Origin: Gavia stellata
Lineage: Eukaryota > Chordata > Aves > Gaviiformes > Gaviidae
NCBI RefSeq assembly: GCF_030936135.1
Contig: NC_082637.1
Span: 9,933,001-9,997,000 of the forward strand
DNA length: 64,000 nt
Direction of reading: 5' to 3'
The first letter of the stretch is position 1, and the number at the start of each line of letters is the position of its first letter. Shown here in pieces: positions 48,901-61,800 of the stretch. The position numbers were made by a program, and so were the translations under genes. The notes below the pieces were generated by a model. It searched no databases. It was not told where the DNA came from and saw only the letters and a list, made by a program, of their open reading frames with translations.

Positions 48901-51900
48901 CAACAAATACGTCAGTACCTAGGAATAAACCAAGATTTGAACCCATGCCCTCTGACCCTGGTCCAACAGAGCACTTGTCTGTAATGTTTGTCACTTTCTT
49001 ATTTCTTTCCTTTCTCTCCTGCAGAACCATGCAACGTGCCAGAAGAAACTCACTGTGCTCAGGCTGTTATTTCTAGACAAGATCCAAAACTAACACCCAG
49101 GTTCCAAGTTTGCTGTTTGTGTTTCAGCCTTACCGCTTGGCTCCCTCCTTCATCACTCCACTCCACAGGAAAGACACAGGTGAAATTTTAAAGGAAGAAC
49201 TGATCCTTGGCTGGTCCCCTTCAGCTGTTTTCCTACTGGCTCTAGTGACACGAATTAAACTCAGGCTCATAAACCCCTTGGCTTCTGCAGAGTGCTGAAT
49301 CAGCCTCCAGCAATGTAATTTTTCCTATTAAAAACCAAGTTTAACAAAGTAACTAGACTTTTTCTGAATCAGCTAAATGGATAAACCTGGACTGATGGGT
49401 TCCACATCTTGTCAAGCCAAATTGATTCACCCATCCCAGGATGGATGGCGCAATCCAATAAGGAGAAAAGCGTGAATCACACGAATCTGCAATGAGTCAC
49501 TCATTGCACTGATGGCTGGGTCACCTGGTGCAAAAGCCGTTATGCCAAGAGAGGTCACTGGGTCAAAGCATGACAGGATTCGTCCTTGTGAAATCTCCCT
49601 TTGGAAGATACCTCTGACCATCTCCTTCCTATGACCTACTTGACAGAGCAACACGGTGACCTGTTCAGAAGATTTCATTAAAAATAAAAATTATAGCTTG
49701 CCTAGCAAGGCAGGGTAGGAAGTGAGTGGGTAAGAATTTTATAAGCTTTCTAAACGATTCTAGCTGGAGGGTTGAGTGCAGTGATTTCAACATCCTACCT
49801 TGAATCTCCAGATTTGCAAAGCCTGGTGTTCATTTCATGTCTGGGTCTGCTTAGCCCTCCACCTTGAGTTAGAAAATGGGAGAAAGTCCTCCAGGGAACA
49901 GGGGTAGTCTACACAGCTGAGGGTTGTTGATGGCATCTGTGTTTGGAGAAACTTAGGGTGAAACTGCAATCCTAATTTAGGTTCCTCGGACATCTAAGAG
50001 AGGCCTGGAAGCTGGCAAACTGGATTTGGACTTTGAATTACAATATAGTAATGGGAATAATATTTAAAATCCCTGAAAACAGCTCTTCATGAAGTACACT
50101 GCTTAGGACCAACTGGAGCAAAAGGTGACCCTGAGCTGAGTCTATACTTGTTCAGAAGTGTCCCATAGAGATGGATGCCCCAGAGTTACACTAGAGCATA
50201 GGCCCACAGCCTATTCCCACTGGTGGTTCCCTGTCATGTCTGATTTCCTCCTCATCCCAAAGCTGGTCCCAATTTACAGGAATAAACATCATTCATCACA
50301 TGCCATTCCTGTAGAGAAGCCATTTTCCAGTATAAGCAGCTGCATACCAGAGTAACTACTGTACACTGGAAAAGCACCAATTGCTCCAGAAAAAAGCTTT
50401 TTAATAACACATCTGAAAGGAAAGCTATTATAAACAGCTATCTTGAAATAAGGTTTTGGCAGGAGCTCCTCCCATAAACTGCTCTGTGTAGACAGTTGTT
50501 CCTCTGAGAGCTGCAGAGCCAGTCCTGACTTGGAAACACTGCTGCTGCTGCGCACCACAGCAAGAGAGTTCAAAGACCCAGAAGGCAGAAGACCCAGAAA
50601 TGGGGTGAAACTCCACTGGCCCAAAGTGTGAGTCAGGAGCAATGACAAGAACTTTCCCTACCAGGTGAGGACATGTCCAGGAATGGAGAGTGTGCCTGCT
50701 GCCCAACCTAACCACAGGTAGTCAGACCCAGCACAGTTTTCCCTGGGCACAGAAACAATCACTTTACAAGCAAAAAACACCTAGATGTCATTTTAGATGT
50801 CTACTCCGTGTGATGACTTTAGAAGTGTCTCTTTGTTGGCTATAAAGGAAGCCTAAAACAACTAGCCCAAATGGAGACACATAGTCGGTGTAACCCACCC
50901 CCAGTCTCTAAGGAGGAGCAGACCTGCAAAATGCAAAGGTATTTGTACCATAGATGGGGTGAGGTATTTGCAGTAGGAGCAGGGAAGTCTTAATACTGTT
51001 CCACAATTCACAGCAGGGGCTCTCTCTGCAATACCACATGAATTTCAGATCACCCACAGTCAAAAAAGACAAACTGAAAGTGGAAGAGGTGCAAAGAAAT
51101 AGCAGAAGGACAAGCAGATGAATGGAGTCACTCCGTTCCAGTATGGGCCAAAAGTGCTCACATAGGTAATGTGGCGAACCCAAGGCCAAGCTGGGACATA
51201 CTGCTGTCAGTAAGTACATCAGGAGGCCAAAGAACTGTTCGTGTTGGCACAAGCGCAACTGGGGATGAACCAGCCATGGATAATTTGAGGCTGGAAAGTA
51301 GAAACTGTAAGAACATGGTTGTTCTGTAGATATATGTTTTCCTTTCCCAGGAGATGCAAAGGCAGAAAGTATGAGGGTTAAATCTGATAGGAGGCATGGA
51401 GTTCCCTGAAGTAGTTAACTCTTTTTCCCCGATTTCTGTACCCTGACCCAATTCTGTACCCCCAAGTCTTGTTTGTCCTCATACAGTCTCTGCGAGGTAA
51501 TTCCTACTAACCTGCACCCTCAGAGAAGAGAATCGGGCTCCTGAACTGTAACTGTTTGCTCCTTGGAGCTCCTTTGGAGCGAACTACGCTCTCTCTCTCC
51601 TATGACTTCAGGGCTGTCAAAGGACTTTTTAACTACCAGTTCACCTGGATGCTCCCTAAATCCACCTCTGCAAATGCAAAGTGAGCTTGCCTACACTTGC
51701 TGCAAGTGAGAACAGTCTGCTGTCCTCTTTGGGACATTTATTCCTTCAGCTGATTTTAAATCAGTCTGAATCTTGGGGGAATTTCCATACTGGCCTATTT
51801 TTTTCCCCTGGGTAGTTTAAGTATTAAACATCATCCTTAAGCAAACAGGCATTAAGGAACTGCATTGTAATGGGCATTTCTGAGATTCCATAATGCAACA

Positions 51901-54900
51901 GGGATTTGGCATGGACAAGCCACCTGAGACGAGCGCCCGCGGCTGTGGAGATAACAGGGCTGTAAACAGAAGGGCTGGGCTGTGCAGTGGATGCAACACT
52001 CAAAGTCTGAAGAGACATAAGCACCCACCTCCCAATTCACCAGGAGAGTCTCTCTCCCAAAGAGAGGGAGAATGTCCTTTACCTGACAGCTCCTGCACAA
52101 ACAGACATCAGCAGGCATGGGACGTGAGCTGGTTTTGGGCGATAGGTTTTAAACTGGTTCTGGAGCCTTCAATGAAGGCTTGATCTCATGGGTGGGGAAA
52201 AGCAAAGAACCTGAATGCTGTTGTGATGAAAGCCACTGTCTTCCCTTCCCTCCCCTTGGATGGAGTTACATTGGTTGACTGACCCTGTGGCTGACCTGGA
52301 ATATCCCAAGGGTAAAGAGCCAACATTTCTTTAGAAAAATGTCCTGGCCTCTTTTTCTTGGCCTGCCCAGAAGGAGCAAAACTGTGGATTTACACACTTA
52401 AAGCCCTAAGAAGAGTCAGCAAAAGTAGATGCCGAAATAGGATGTAGAAGATATTCAGAATTTCAGTTCTAAACTAGGAGCACTGAAATGGGGCTAATCC
52501 TGTGTCTAGGGATACATCCATTAGTTCCTGCGTGTGGACACAGGAAATCCAAGTCCTATTTTGCTTCATGACCCAAGGCATGGACGGGTTTTATCTTGAG
52601 AAACCCACTGTCAAATCAAAGTGGTTTGTGGAAGCAGAGGGGAGGACATGGCAGGGGCAATCCCTCCCCAGACAGGCAGCCCAACTCAGACCTCCCTGAT
52701 CTCCCCGTACGCCTTACATCTGAGGGCAGGGTCGGGTGTTGAGAACAGCCAGCCCAGAAGCCACAGGAGCTGCCTGCCCTGGCACAGGACAGGGGTCTAG
52801 GGATCAGAAACTGGCAGACGGGAACAGATGCTTTCCTGTGAGTCACCAATAGCCAGCATTGGCAGCAACTCCCAATTCCAGTTGCCTCCTCCTGGGGTCA
52901 GACACTCCTATTCCCTTAGGTGAGGAAACCCCCAGCTCTGCCGGCTGCCAGCGCCTGGTGAGGGCAGGACGAGACCTGAAAGCAGCACCCGTTGGAGGCA
53001 AGTACAGAGTGCACTGAAGGAACAAACAAGGGGTCCTCTCGCTCTACCCACGGAGAGCTCTTGCGTCTCTCTCACCTCTGGGATGCAGAGGTGATGGACC
53101 CCATCATCTTTGCAGCCCCACATCTCCCAGCTCCAGCCCTCCCGGCAAATCCCAATAGTGGAGTCCCATCCCCACCGCAGCTCCTGTTCACTTCCAGACT
53201 GGAGAAGAAGGAGCAACAGGAAGGTGACAAGAGCAGCAGTGGGCCAGGGAGCTCAAAAACACAGAGAGGAGGAGAGGTTATCCCTCCCCAGGCTGGCAGC
53301 AGCCCCAAGTCTCCCACATCACTTTGTGGGGTAGCAGGAGCAGGGCAATGCTGCCAAGGTACCAAAATGCCCACCCTGTAGCAAGGTATCTTGCCACACA
53401 CCCTGCTTGGGAAACCATTTCCCAGCAAAATCTGTCAATGAAAGTCTGTTGTGTGAGGCTGGGGATTCCCAGGCAGGAGCTCTGGATCCTCTGGGGACAG
53501 GTAGCATCTCTCCTGCTTTGCCTGTTAACCTACACACTGATGTACCCATTCTTCAGCTCCAGGCTGGGGGCATCAAACCACCCAGCCCCTACTGGGAGGT
53601 GCAGGGGATGGGTCTTTGATGTCCACCCGTTTCCCGAGCCCGCCGCTCAGACATCGCACCCACCCCTCCTGCCACCACATCCTGCAGGAAGCCCACGAAG
53701 ACCTGAATCAGACTTGAGTTGGGCAACTGGAGTCAGCAAATTGGATACCTATTACTGAAAGGCAAGATAAGATCACTTACACTCATCCCGCTTGTGGCTG
53801 GGGAAGAATCTATTGCAGGCACCCAGCTGGGGCATCCGTTCAGCCTTGCAAAACCCTTACGAAGAGGCACCAACCCTGGCTCCACATGCTCTCCCACCCC
53901 TCCCACAGTGAATACACTCAGCTGGAAGAAATGACGATGCATGGAAGGAGGGAGTGGGGCTTGGCACGGCCATTGCGCTGCTCATTCATCCCTCCACCTG
54001 CCACACCAAGTCAGCAGTGACGAGGGAAGAGTGGAGGGCCAGAGAAAACCTGGTGGGATACCCCAGTGTGGACCACTGGGGAGGAATAAGAGATGCCAGA
54101 TTTCTGCGGGAGGTTTCCATGAGGGTTGTGCCAGGAAGACTTGGTCCTGGCTGCTGCCAAAGCAATCACGGGAAATCTGAACTCAAGGCTATTATTAACC
54201 TATATGGGAAACTTCTTGTCTTGCTTCTTCTCCAGGAGAACAAAGATGTGTGTGAGAGGGAGCAGAGGCAGCAGTCTTGCTCTGGTGGGGTTTGCCATCC
54301 CAGCACTTTTGGGATCCCCGAGAGGTAGGAGCTTGCCACCCGCACACCTAACGCTGGAACAGGCAGCTTTGCAGCATGAAGCAGAGCACTCTGCAGCTCT
54401 TCCAGTGGGCATCACTGATGGCTTGTGGACACAGCACCAAGGTGTAAGGGTGGTGGCTGAGCTCAGCAGGCCTCCAAGCACAAGCTGTCTGGAGTCAGCT
54501 CATGTGGAGAGGCGGCAAACACTGCTGTGTTTTCAGCCAAGGGCCATGGGCTCTGAGCAGCCCACAAGGATCCGGACACAAGGCATGGCCAGGGCAAAGC
54601 TGTAGCAGAGGGAATCACCTTGGTGGTGGTGGGACCTGCTTCTGAGACTGCAGCCCTTTGCTGCTGTGTCTCATATTGTTCCCAGGAGCGGCCACAGCAG
54701 CCCATCCTGGCTCCTTCAGAAATGGGCCAAGACTCTTTGTTAGCTTCAGTCAAGAGGCAAGAGGTCTGCAGCAGTGTGTACCCACGTACAGCCCATGCTG
54801 TCCACGCTGGAGAGGTGAGGTACCCCTCAGATCGGACATATCTTTCAGAAAGACATCAAGCGGGGGATGAAGACCTGTATCCTGGAGGTGGCACCCAGCC

Positions 54901-57120
54901 TTTACACCAGGGGTGTCCCAGGAGGGAGGTGCAGACATACGCTCAGGCTAAACAACCTGGTGGGTTACTTCAAGTTGGAACACAGCAAACCCTGCTGAGA
55001 GCAGCCCAGGAACTGGGGCCAATTGCTAGTAACTCTTCCCGAGGCCCCATATCTAGAAAGGAATTAGTTTTTGCTCACTGAAATGGAGTTTCGTCAGAGG
55101 CCGGGGAGGAACGCTGCTCCCTTGACACCAGCCCTGATCGTTTTCTGCTCGTTACCATTTACTGTAAGATGCTTCAGAGACATTTCTGGAATGTGCAGTG
55201 CCCTGAGGATGACTCTGGGCCATGAAACTCTAAACCAGCTTGTGGACCTCCACAGTAAATGATCACATCTGTCATTATTACCTCCAGCTGCTGGAGTCGT
55301 TGAACTCAGGTCGCTGTTCTGCCTTTCATCACTATTGTTTTTGCCGCTTGGTAAACAGCGTCATTCAATGGATGTGCTCCAAACCAACACCTTAAGGTTA
55401 TTGTTAACTTATATAACAAGAAATCCTGGGCTAAATCCTCCATGTGTGTAAACTGGGGTGTCTTTGGCATTCAGCAGTAGATAATTTGGCCCCTAAAAGT
55501 TGGTTGCCCTGGGTCCTGGGATACTCCCCTGCTCCGCTGCTTGCACGTTGCACCACCAGCCTGTAAGCGACACTACAGATGGTTTAAGAGGTGTTTGGGC
55601 TCTGCCCTAGCATACGTAAAAGCCCTGGTCACTGCCTGGGATTATACTTCAGCTATTGCCTCCTTTCACAGGAAAGAAGGCGGAAGGAAGTAGAGACACT
55701 ATGTGTGTACCAAAACTGAGTTTCACTGGCTACAAGCAATAATGGTGTTCTGGTTCTGCATTCCCATCATCCACCAGGACTGCCAATGCCAATGCAATTG
55801 CAAGACCTAGAGAGCCAGTACAGAGCCCCAGTGTCCTGTGACTTGTCTGGCCACCTGGACCAGCTTTTGAAAGGCCATGGCAATGAAAAGGTTGTCACTG
55901 CAATGTCTGACCTCCTTGCTGACATTGTTTATGTAGTAGATATCCACTAGTTGGAGGCTTGCTGGAGAGTGTGGAGAGGAGGGAAAGGGAACCTCACATG
56001 ACAGCAGATCAAGACAACAGGAGTATCTGCACCCAGCCCTGACAAGTGCAGGGATGTGGGGTTTCAGGTGTTCTTGCTTTTTTGAAGGATGTTAAAACGT
56101 TAAAGACGGTGAAGACAGCACCAGAAAATTCACCTGAGGGCTAAAGCAAATACCCTTTGCAGGCAGAAGCTGAGAGTTCAGCATGTTCAGCCTTTCAGAG
56201 AGAAGATGGAGAGGCAGCTTGATTACAGGGTACAAATACTACTGCGGGGAGAAAAATACAAGGTCTTTAATTTTCCGGAGAAAGGCATGTCAAGCCAAAT
56301 GGCTTTTAACCTTGAGGAGGACAAACGAAAAGCCCAGGCATGGGGATTCGCACTTCCCCAGCGCAGTGCTGGCTCTCCTGGGGCAAGCGGTGTGGTGGGC
56401 TCAGCAGGGCGATGTCTCTTGGGGGAGAGGGAAGAGGCCAGTGCAAAGAGCTGGAAGATTTATGTAGCTACCCATTGACTGTGGGTGCTGCTGCTCCAGA
56501 GCGTGCTCTGTCACGTCCACCTTCGAAAGGAGCATACACTTCAGTGGAAAGAGAGAGACGGGAGCAGAAGTGATTTGCTAGCCTGAGGCTCAGCTGGGCT
56601 GAGCCTTTGCTGCACTAGTCATGTTGTGTGGCATCCTTGAGCTCCAGGGATCCAGAGCCAAGCCAGAATAATTAATTGTGCAACACCTTTATGACTGGGA
56701 AACCTGCTTCCCCTCCCTTACATAATGGCAGCGCCCGGGGGCAAGCCATCTCTTGCTGACTGCGGAGCTGGGAGCTGCGTGGCACAGAGCAGCCTCCTGA
56801 GCCGGGAGACAGGCACTGCCCCAGCACAGGGCATGGACACCCTCTGGTCCCCCTGTGTGAGGGACAGGATGCATTTGCAGGGCCATACACTGAGATGAGA
56901 GACACTTCTCTCATCCCACAAGGGGATGAGAAATATGCTTAAACACCCCGTCCAAGCCCAAAACAAGAATTTCAAACGATCCAGCAGGTCTAGCTGATTT
57001 TTTTCATTATCCCCTCCATGGCAGGCTCCTACAGTCATCTTCCACTCATCCTCCCTTTCCCCTTCATGCCACACGTGTGCCATGGGACACGGCCAGACTG
57101 CCCACATCAGGAGGATGCAG
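46000..57120. other. AQP3 upstream flank, no gene recognised
   Basis: About 11 kb upstream of the AQP3 promoter without a recognisable exon, RNA gene or transposon. A TATAAAAG on the minus strand at 47,447-47,440 sits in a purine-rich setting and could be a core promoter (weak). Open frames, the longest being 47,814-47,323 minus at 163 codons, resemble nothing I know. Confidence 0.5.
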
Positions 57121-57632
57121 CCACGCAAACACACCCCCATGCACTGCCCAAGGCACAGCCGGTGCCCAGCGCCGGCATGCACGCACCCGGCACACGCGTC
57201 GCACCAGGCATTGCCCTCCTCCTCCACTGCCTGGGCACACACCTTGCAGGGCTGCTGGTCTCCCTGCCCCGAGCCATAGGGCAGGAGCACTGCCCAGGGC
57301 AGTGTCTTGCCCGCGGCGGTGGGATCCAAGCTATGCCTGCACCGCAAGGGTGGGAGTGGGATGCGCTGGGTGCTCGTGTGCCGTGGCGGGTAGCCTGGCC
57401 GGCACGGGCAGCGGAGGGACCTGTCACAGAGCAAGCACTTTTGGGCAAAGGGGCCGGGGGTGTTTTTGCCTGTGAGGCCCAAACACCTGCCTGCACAAGC
57501 CCTTCTGCTGTGCCTTATCGGCACGGCTGCCAGCGCAGTCTGTTGCTCTGCTCCCAAGCTCCCCTGTAGCATTGCCAAACAGGCACTGCTGGGGGTTGAA
57601 TGTTTTCTGCCCTGTTTGTTTGCCTCAAGCAT
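56718..57632 (-). other. Cysteine-rich 304-codon open frame, probably not a gene
   Basis: The longest open frame in the window. It encodes about 24 Cys, with a CxxC-x11-CxxC arrangement at residues 129-147 and one hydrophobic stretch around 220-239. No family is recognised. Against reality: it lies in GC-rich DNA where stops are rare, several other frames on both strands are also open there, and its first ATG is embedded in a TATATATA run. It could instead be part of a non-coding transcript or chance. Confidence 0.15.
57121..57480. promoter_or_regulatory. CpG-richer patch, possible promoter or regulatory CpG island
   Basis: By eye I count about 22 CpG in this 360-bp stretch, which is much denser than the surroundings, with clearly raised GC (for example CACACGCGTCGC and CCCGCGGCGG). 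No TATA-bearing gene start or exon of a known gene is visible beside it. Small for a classical CpG island. Confidence 0.3.
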
Positions 57633-58150
57633 ATATATACACCTCTCTGTGCCAAGACAATTTCAAGCACTTCCAAAAGCAGGCTAGTAACAAATCTACG
57701 CTTTTGCCCATCTTAAAATAATACTTGTAAAAGCCTTAGTGACCTTGTCATGGACCTGGGACTTGAGATATGATTGGGAGGCAGAGACATAGGTAAGTGC
57801 TATTGCTTACTGGTGAAAATCCACCCCAGAGTGGTTCAGGTGCAGCTCAGGTGACCTCAGCAGGTACTTGGCAGATTTTTGCTGACAAGACTCCCCTGAA
57901 ATTTTGAAATTCATCCACCTCTTTTCTGAAAATTTCTGCAGCTCCTAGAGAGGACAAGACCACCACCACACCATCCCCACAGAGGAAATGGATCTGCTCC
58001 CTTGGACTGGTGGCTCCTGATGGTTCCATGGCAAGAAGGTGGACACCAGGGATGAAAGACAGGGACTGACAGCCTTCCCTGACCATGCTCTTCTCCATGA
58101 GATGCTGTCTAGGAGGAAGGAGGATTATCTGAGAGGTAACAAACCCAGAT
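57633..58150. other. Intergenic, nothing recognised
   Basis: No gene, RNA or repeat seen between the CpG-richer patch and the G-rich block. Confidence 0.6.
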
Positions 58151-58860
58151 CGGGGTGGGGGGGGGGTGGGGGAGGGAGAAGCAAGTACATCATGAAATGA
58201 ACACTAGTGACAACAGGACTGGGAAGGCGGAGGGAAGTTCTGGGATTTAGAACGGGAGACTAAGGCAAGGAGATGGAAAGGAAAGGGATGGGGATTGGGA
58301 TGGGGTTTGGGATGTGATGCCAGGGAAAGCCTTTCTTGGAGAGACCACCTTGTGGTTCCCCAGAGAGAAACCAAGACAGGCAAGAAGGTGGTGGGACCCA
58401 GAGGTGGCTGGACCAGGTGACAAGGACTGCCAGCCTGTGGAGGACATGGGAAGGGACAGGAGGCAGGCAGGAGGGCTATGGAGAGACCTGGCATCAGGGA
58501 CACAGCATCTGCGACAGCGGCCAGGGAGAAGGCATGCGTGCAGCTGATAAGGGACTCAGGAGAAGCGGCAGAGGGACTGGGACCAGCACACTGCACACAA
58601 AGGCATTTTAAACAAGGAGGTTCAACTGGGAGTTGAGGCTTAGCAGATAAAGGGTCTGAGATTAAGAAAGGAGGGGTGGGGTGGGGGTGTGTCTCCACAG
58701 AAAGGCAAACAAGAAGGGAACAGGCACTAATTTAGGGCTCGAGAGGCTGAGAGACTTGAACTGGGCAGGGGGACATGGAGGAGGGCAAAAAGACTGGGAC
58801 AGACGGGAGGAGATGCTCCAAGAGGAATGAATCTAAGGAAACAAGCATGCATCAATCATG
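58151..58860 (+). repeat. G/purine-skewed low-complexity block
   Basis: The plus strand is strongly purine-biased over about 700 bp. It begins with a G run at 58,152-58,176, has five G-tracts in quick succession at 58,285-58,311 and further G-runs at 58,672-58,687. No coding signal was recognised. Confidence 0.6.
58285..58311 (+). other. Canonical G-quadruplex motif
   Basis: Five G-tracts of 3-4 G separated by loops of 2-3 nt, meeting the usual G3+N1-7 pattern on the plus strand. Confidence 0.7.
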
Positions 58861-61800
58861 ACAGGCTTTGCTGCTGAGCCCCAAGAGAGCCATGAGTCTC
58901 ATGCTGTCCTCTGCTATCAGCAAATACTCATGGAGACCTTCAGGCAAAACATGTTTCAACCCCGCTTCGTAATGAGATGAGGGCCTCCCACCAAGCGGTC
59001 ATCGTGGGGTCCCTCTGCTCCGATGGAAGGACAGGGGGGTGTAATGAGTCATGAGGGCTGAGTAAGACCTGGGTTTTGATCAGTTGGGTGGGTTTTTAAC
59101 TGCAGAGAACTGCTCCAGATGCATGTTTTAAAAGAAGTTTGTTAGGGCTTTATAAGTCCGGCCCTCCATTAAGAAGAGCCAGCCTGAAGTTCATGCACAC
59201 AGCCTTAGTTTAAAAAAAATCCTTTGAGTTCACACATGAAGATACAGTCCCCACTATGTTTCCCTCCTTTGGGGTGCACAACAGGCAGTGCTCAACTGAT
59301 GAACAGCTCTTGCATCTTCTGTTTTCCTCTTGCTGCTTCTTGTTTGTCTTCAAACTTTTCAACCCTAATTCAAAGGACCATCATCACCTTGGCTTTCCCA
59401 GGTCAGTTACCACCTTCCAGCTGGAGTAGTTCATTCAGGTCCCTTCACTCCTTGGGATGGGAGCATGGGAGAGAGGCATTATCCCCTCTTCAGCTAGGCA
59501 CAGAACAAAATCTTGCAGGTCCCCCTTTTGATGCTCCCCGGGTCTATTGTATCAGAGTACCCAGTGCTGTACATTCAAGCCCAGTTCGCGTTGACGTCCA
59601 GCATTGTACACTGACAGTGAGACCATTAAGGTAAAGGGCTGTCAGTTCAGCCCTCTTGGAGGGGGTTAATCACATAAATCACTGGTGAGCAAGGTTAACA
59701 CTTGGAGAAGAAGACAGTGCCTGCCCATAGCATCTAGGTTCCCTGGCATACGTGTCTCTCTGGCTGAGATCGCCAAGACGTGCAGGAGTTCCCGGAGAAG
59801 AAAGCAGATGCATCCAGTTCCTCTCACTCAGCTACAAAGTGTGGGGACACTCAGCTGTCTCTGATCTTCTCTCACCATTGTCATGCAGACCTCCTCTAAC
59901 TGGGCAAGACATATACACAAGCAAGTAATGAAGTCCAGTTGTCATTAAAGGAAACCAGGACAATGATTGACAATTTGGGGGGACCAAAGTCTGGCTTGTT
60001 GATGTTAAATCCTCCTGGTGATACTAGTTTCAACAGAGCCACCACTGGAGTGAGAAGGATACTGGAGGGGAGACCCAGTATGCAATGAGCCTTAGGGATG
60101 ATAATGGGGGTCTGAGAGCTCTGAGGGGAACAGTAGGTCCTGCAGCGACTCTGTTCCTTGTGCACAGGTGTAGCATCATCAGGCAGATAGAGATCTTTTC
60201 CAAAGCTCCTAAATGACTTGGGCCCAGAAGTGGAAGGTAAATATAGGAACTGGGCCCAACAAAGTGCTTAGACTTCTCACCCAGAGAACTTCAAAGACTC
60301 TACAGAGGGTGCTCACATCACCTTACTCAGCATCTGAGATAGGGCTATTTCCCTAGAGAAACAGATTTGGATGTTGTGAAACACATGCTGGACATGGACT
60401 GACAACATAGGCCATTAAGCTGAACATCTGGGGCACAATTCAATTATCCAAAACTAGGTATCTCTGAGGTGCCCTGAGGTACCTAAACTAATTGGCAGAT
60501 CTGACATGGGACCTTCAGCAGAGCCTTGTCCTTCCAAACAGAAGCCAGAGGTCAGGAAGGACATCCAGGTCATCTCAGAGAGCCCTGAACATCTACGTTT
60601 AGGCAACTGAATCAAACCCCAGATGTGAGACATTGCTGTGAGTTTGTAAATCCCACGCAATGTCTAGACACATCTTCCTTTACCCAGATACTTTGATCTA
60701 TATCTGGTCCTTCAGCTGGCCGTTATGCACTTCTGCAAGGACTTCGACTTCTAAGTCATTTGGATGGTTTGGCAAATGTTATCTCTGGGCAACTGAAAAA
60801 AAGTCTCTAAGATATCAGGCCAAATCCAGCCAAGGTCTAGACCCACCACACTGTTTTGGCTCTGTTGCATGTCTACCTCACCTATTGTACTGGGGTCTTA
60901 GTGAGTTGCAAAGTATCAGACAGCAGCAAAAGTAGGAGGAGCCAAGGCAGTGGACAGGCACAACCTGTCAGGAATTGGGGTCTCGGTTGACCCCATGGGG
61001 CTCTGTCCTGAACATCAGGGGGACAGGATTTTAACCTCCACATTTCAGCCCCGCTTTGTCTTTTGTGTCTTCAAAATGGGGCTGCAGCAGGTTTTGAGAA
61101 GCACCAAGGCACTGCAAACCCTTCTGACCAGAGTTCGACCTGCCTGATCCTGGTATTCTTTTCTGCCTCAGTTTACCCTTCTGCTCAGTAAACCTTATCT
61201 ACCTCATGTGGATATGCAATGATGACTACTTAATGTTAATTAAGTGCTTTCAGATCTCCCAATTCAAGGAGCTATATAATTGCAAAATATTAATTATTGT
61301 TTACTACTTATCACTAAGCCAATAGCAAAACCAGATGCTTATCTGCCTCAGCCATGACTCAGAAAGAGGATGATGGCTGATAAAGATAGAGGTGTAGAGT
61401 CCAGTTAATCCTGTACAGTGACACACGTGTATGTGTATGTGTGTGTATGTACATGTGCAAAGGCACCTGACACAGCAGGGCCAAGGCCAAATTAGGCCAT
61501 ACTCATGTCAAAGCCATGCAAACTGGAAGTCCATGGTGATGAGCAAAAACTCATCTTGCCAAACACCTAGTTGGGAAAACGGATGTCTAGCAATGATTCA
61601 CATGTTTGAAAATCATGCTCATGAGAGAGACCATGTGCCACAGAGAATTACAATAGTCAAGGCTCTAATAAATTACCATCAATGACTACAAAGTTATTGT
61701 AAGCATAAGCTATCCTCACAGTGTGTTTGAAAACCTCATTGTCAAAGATAATAACCCATACGTGAGGGGCAGGAGAGAAAGAGGCAGGGAGAACAACATC

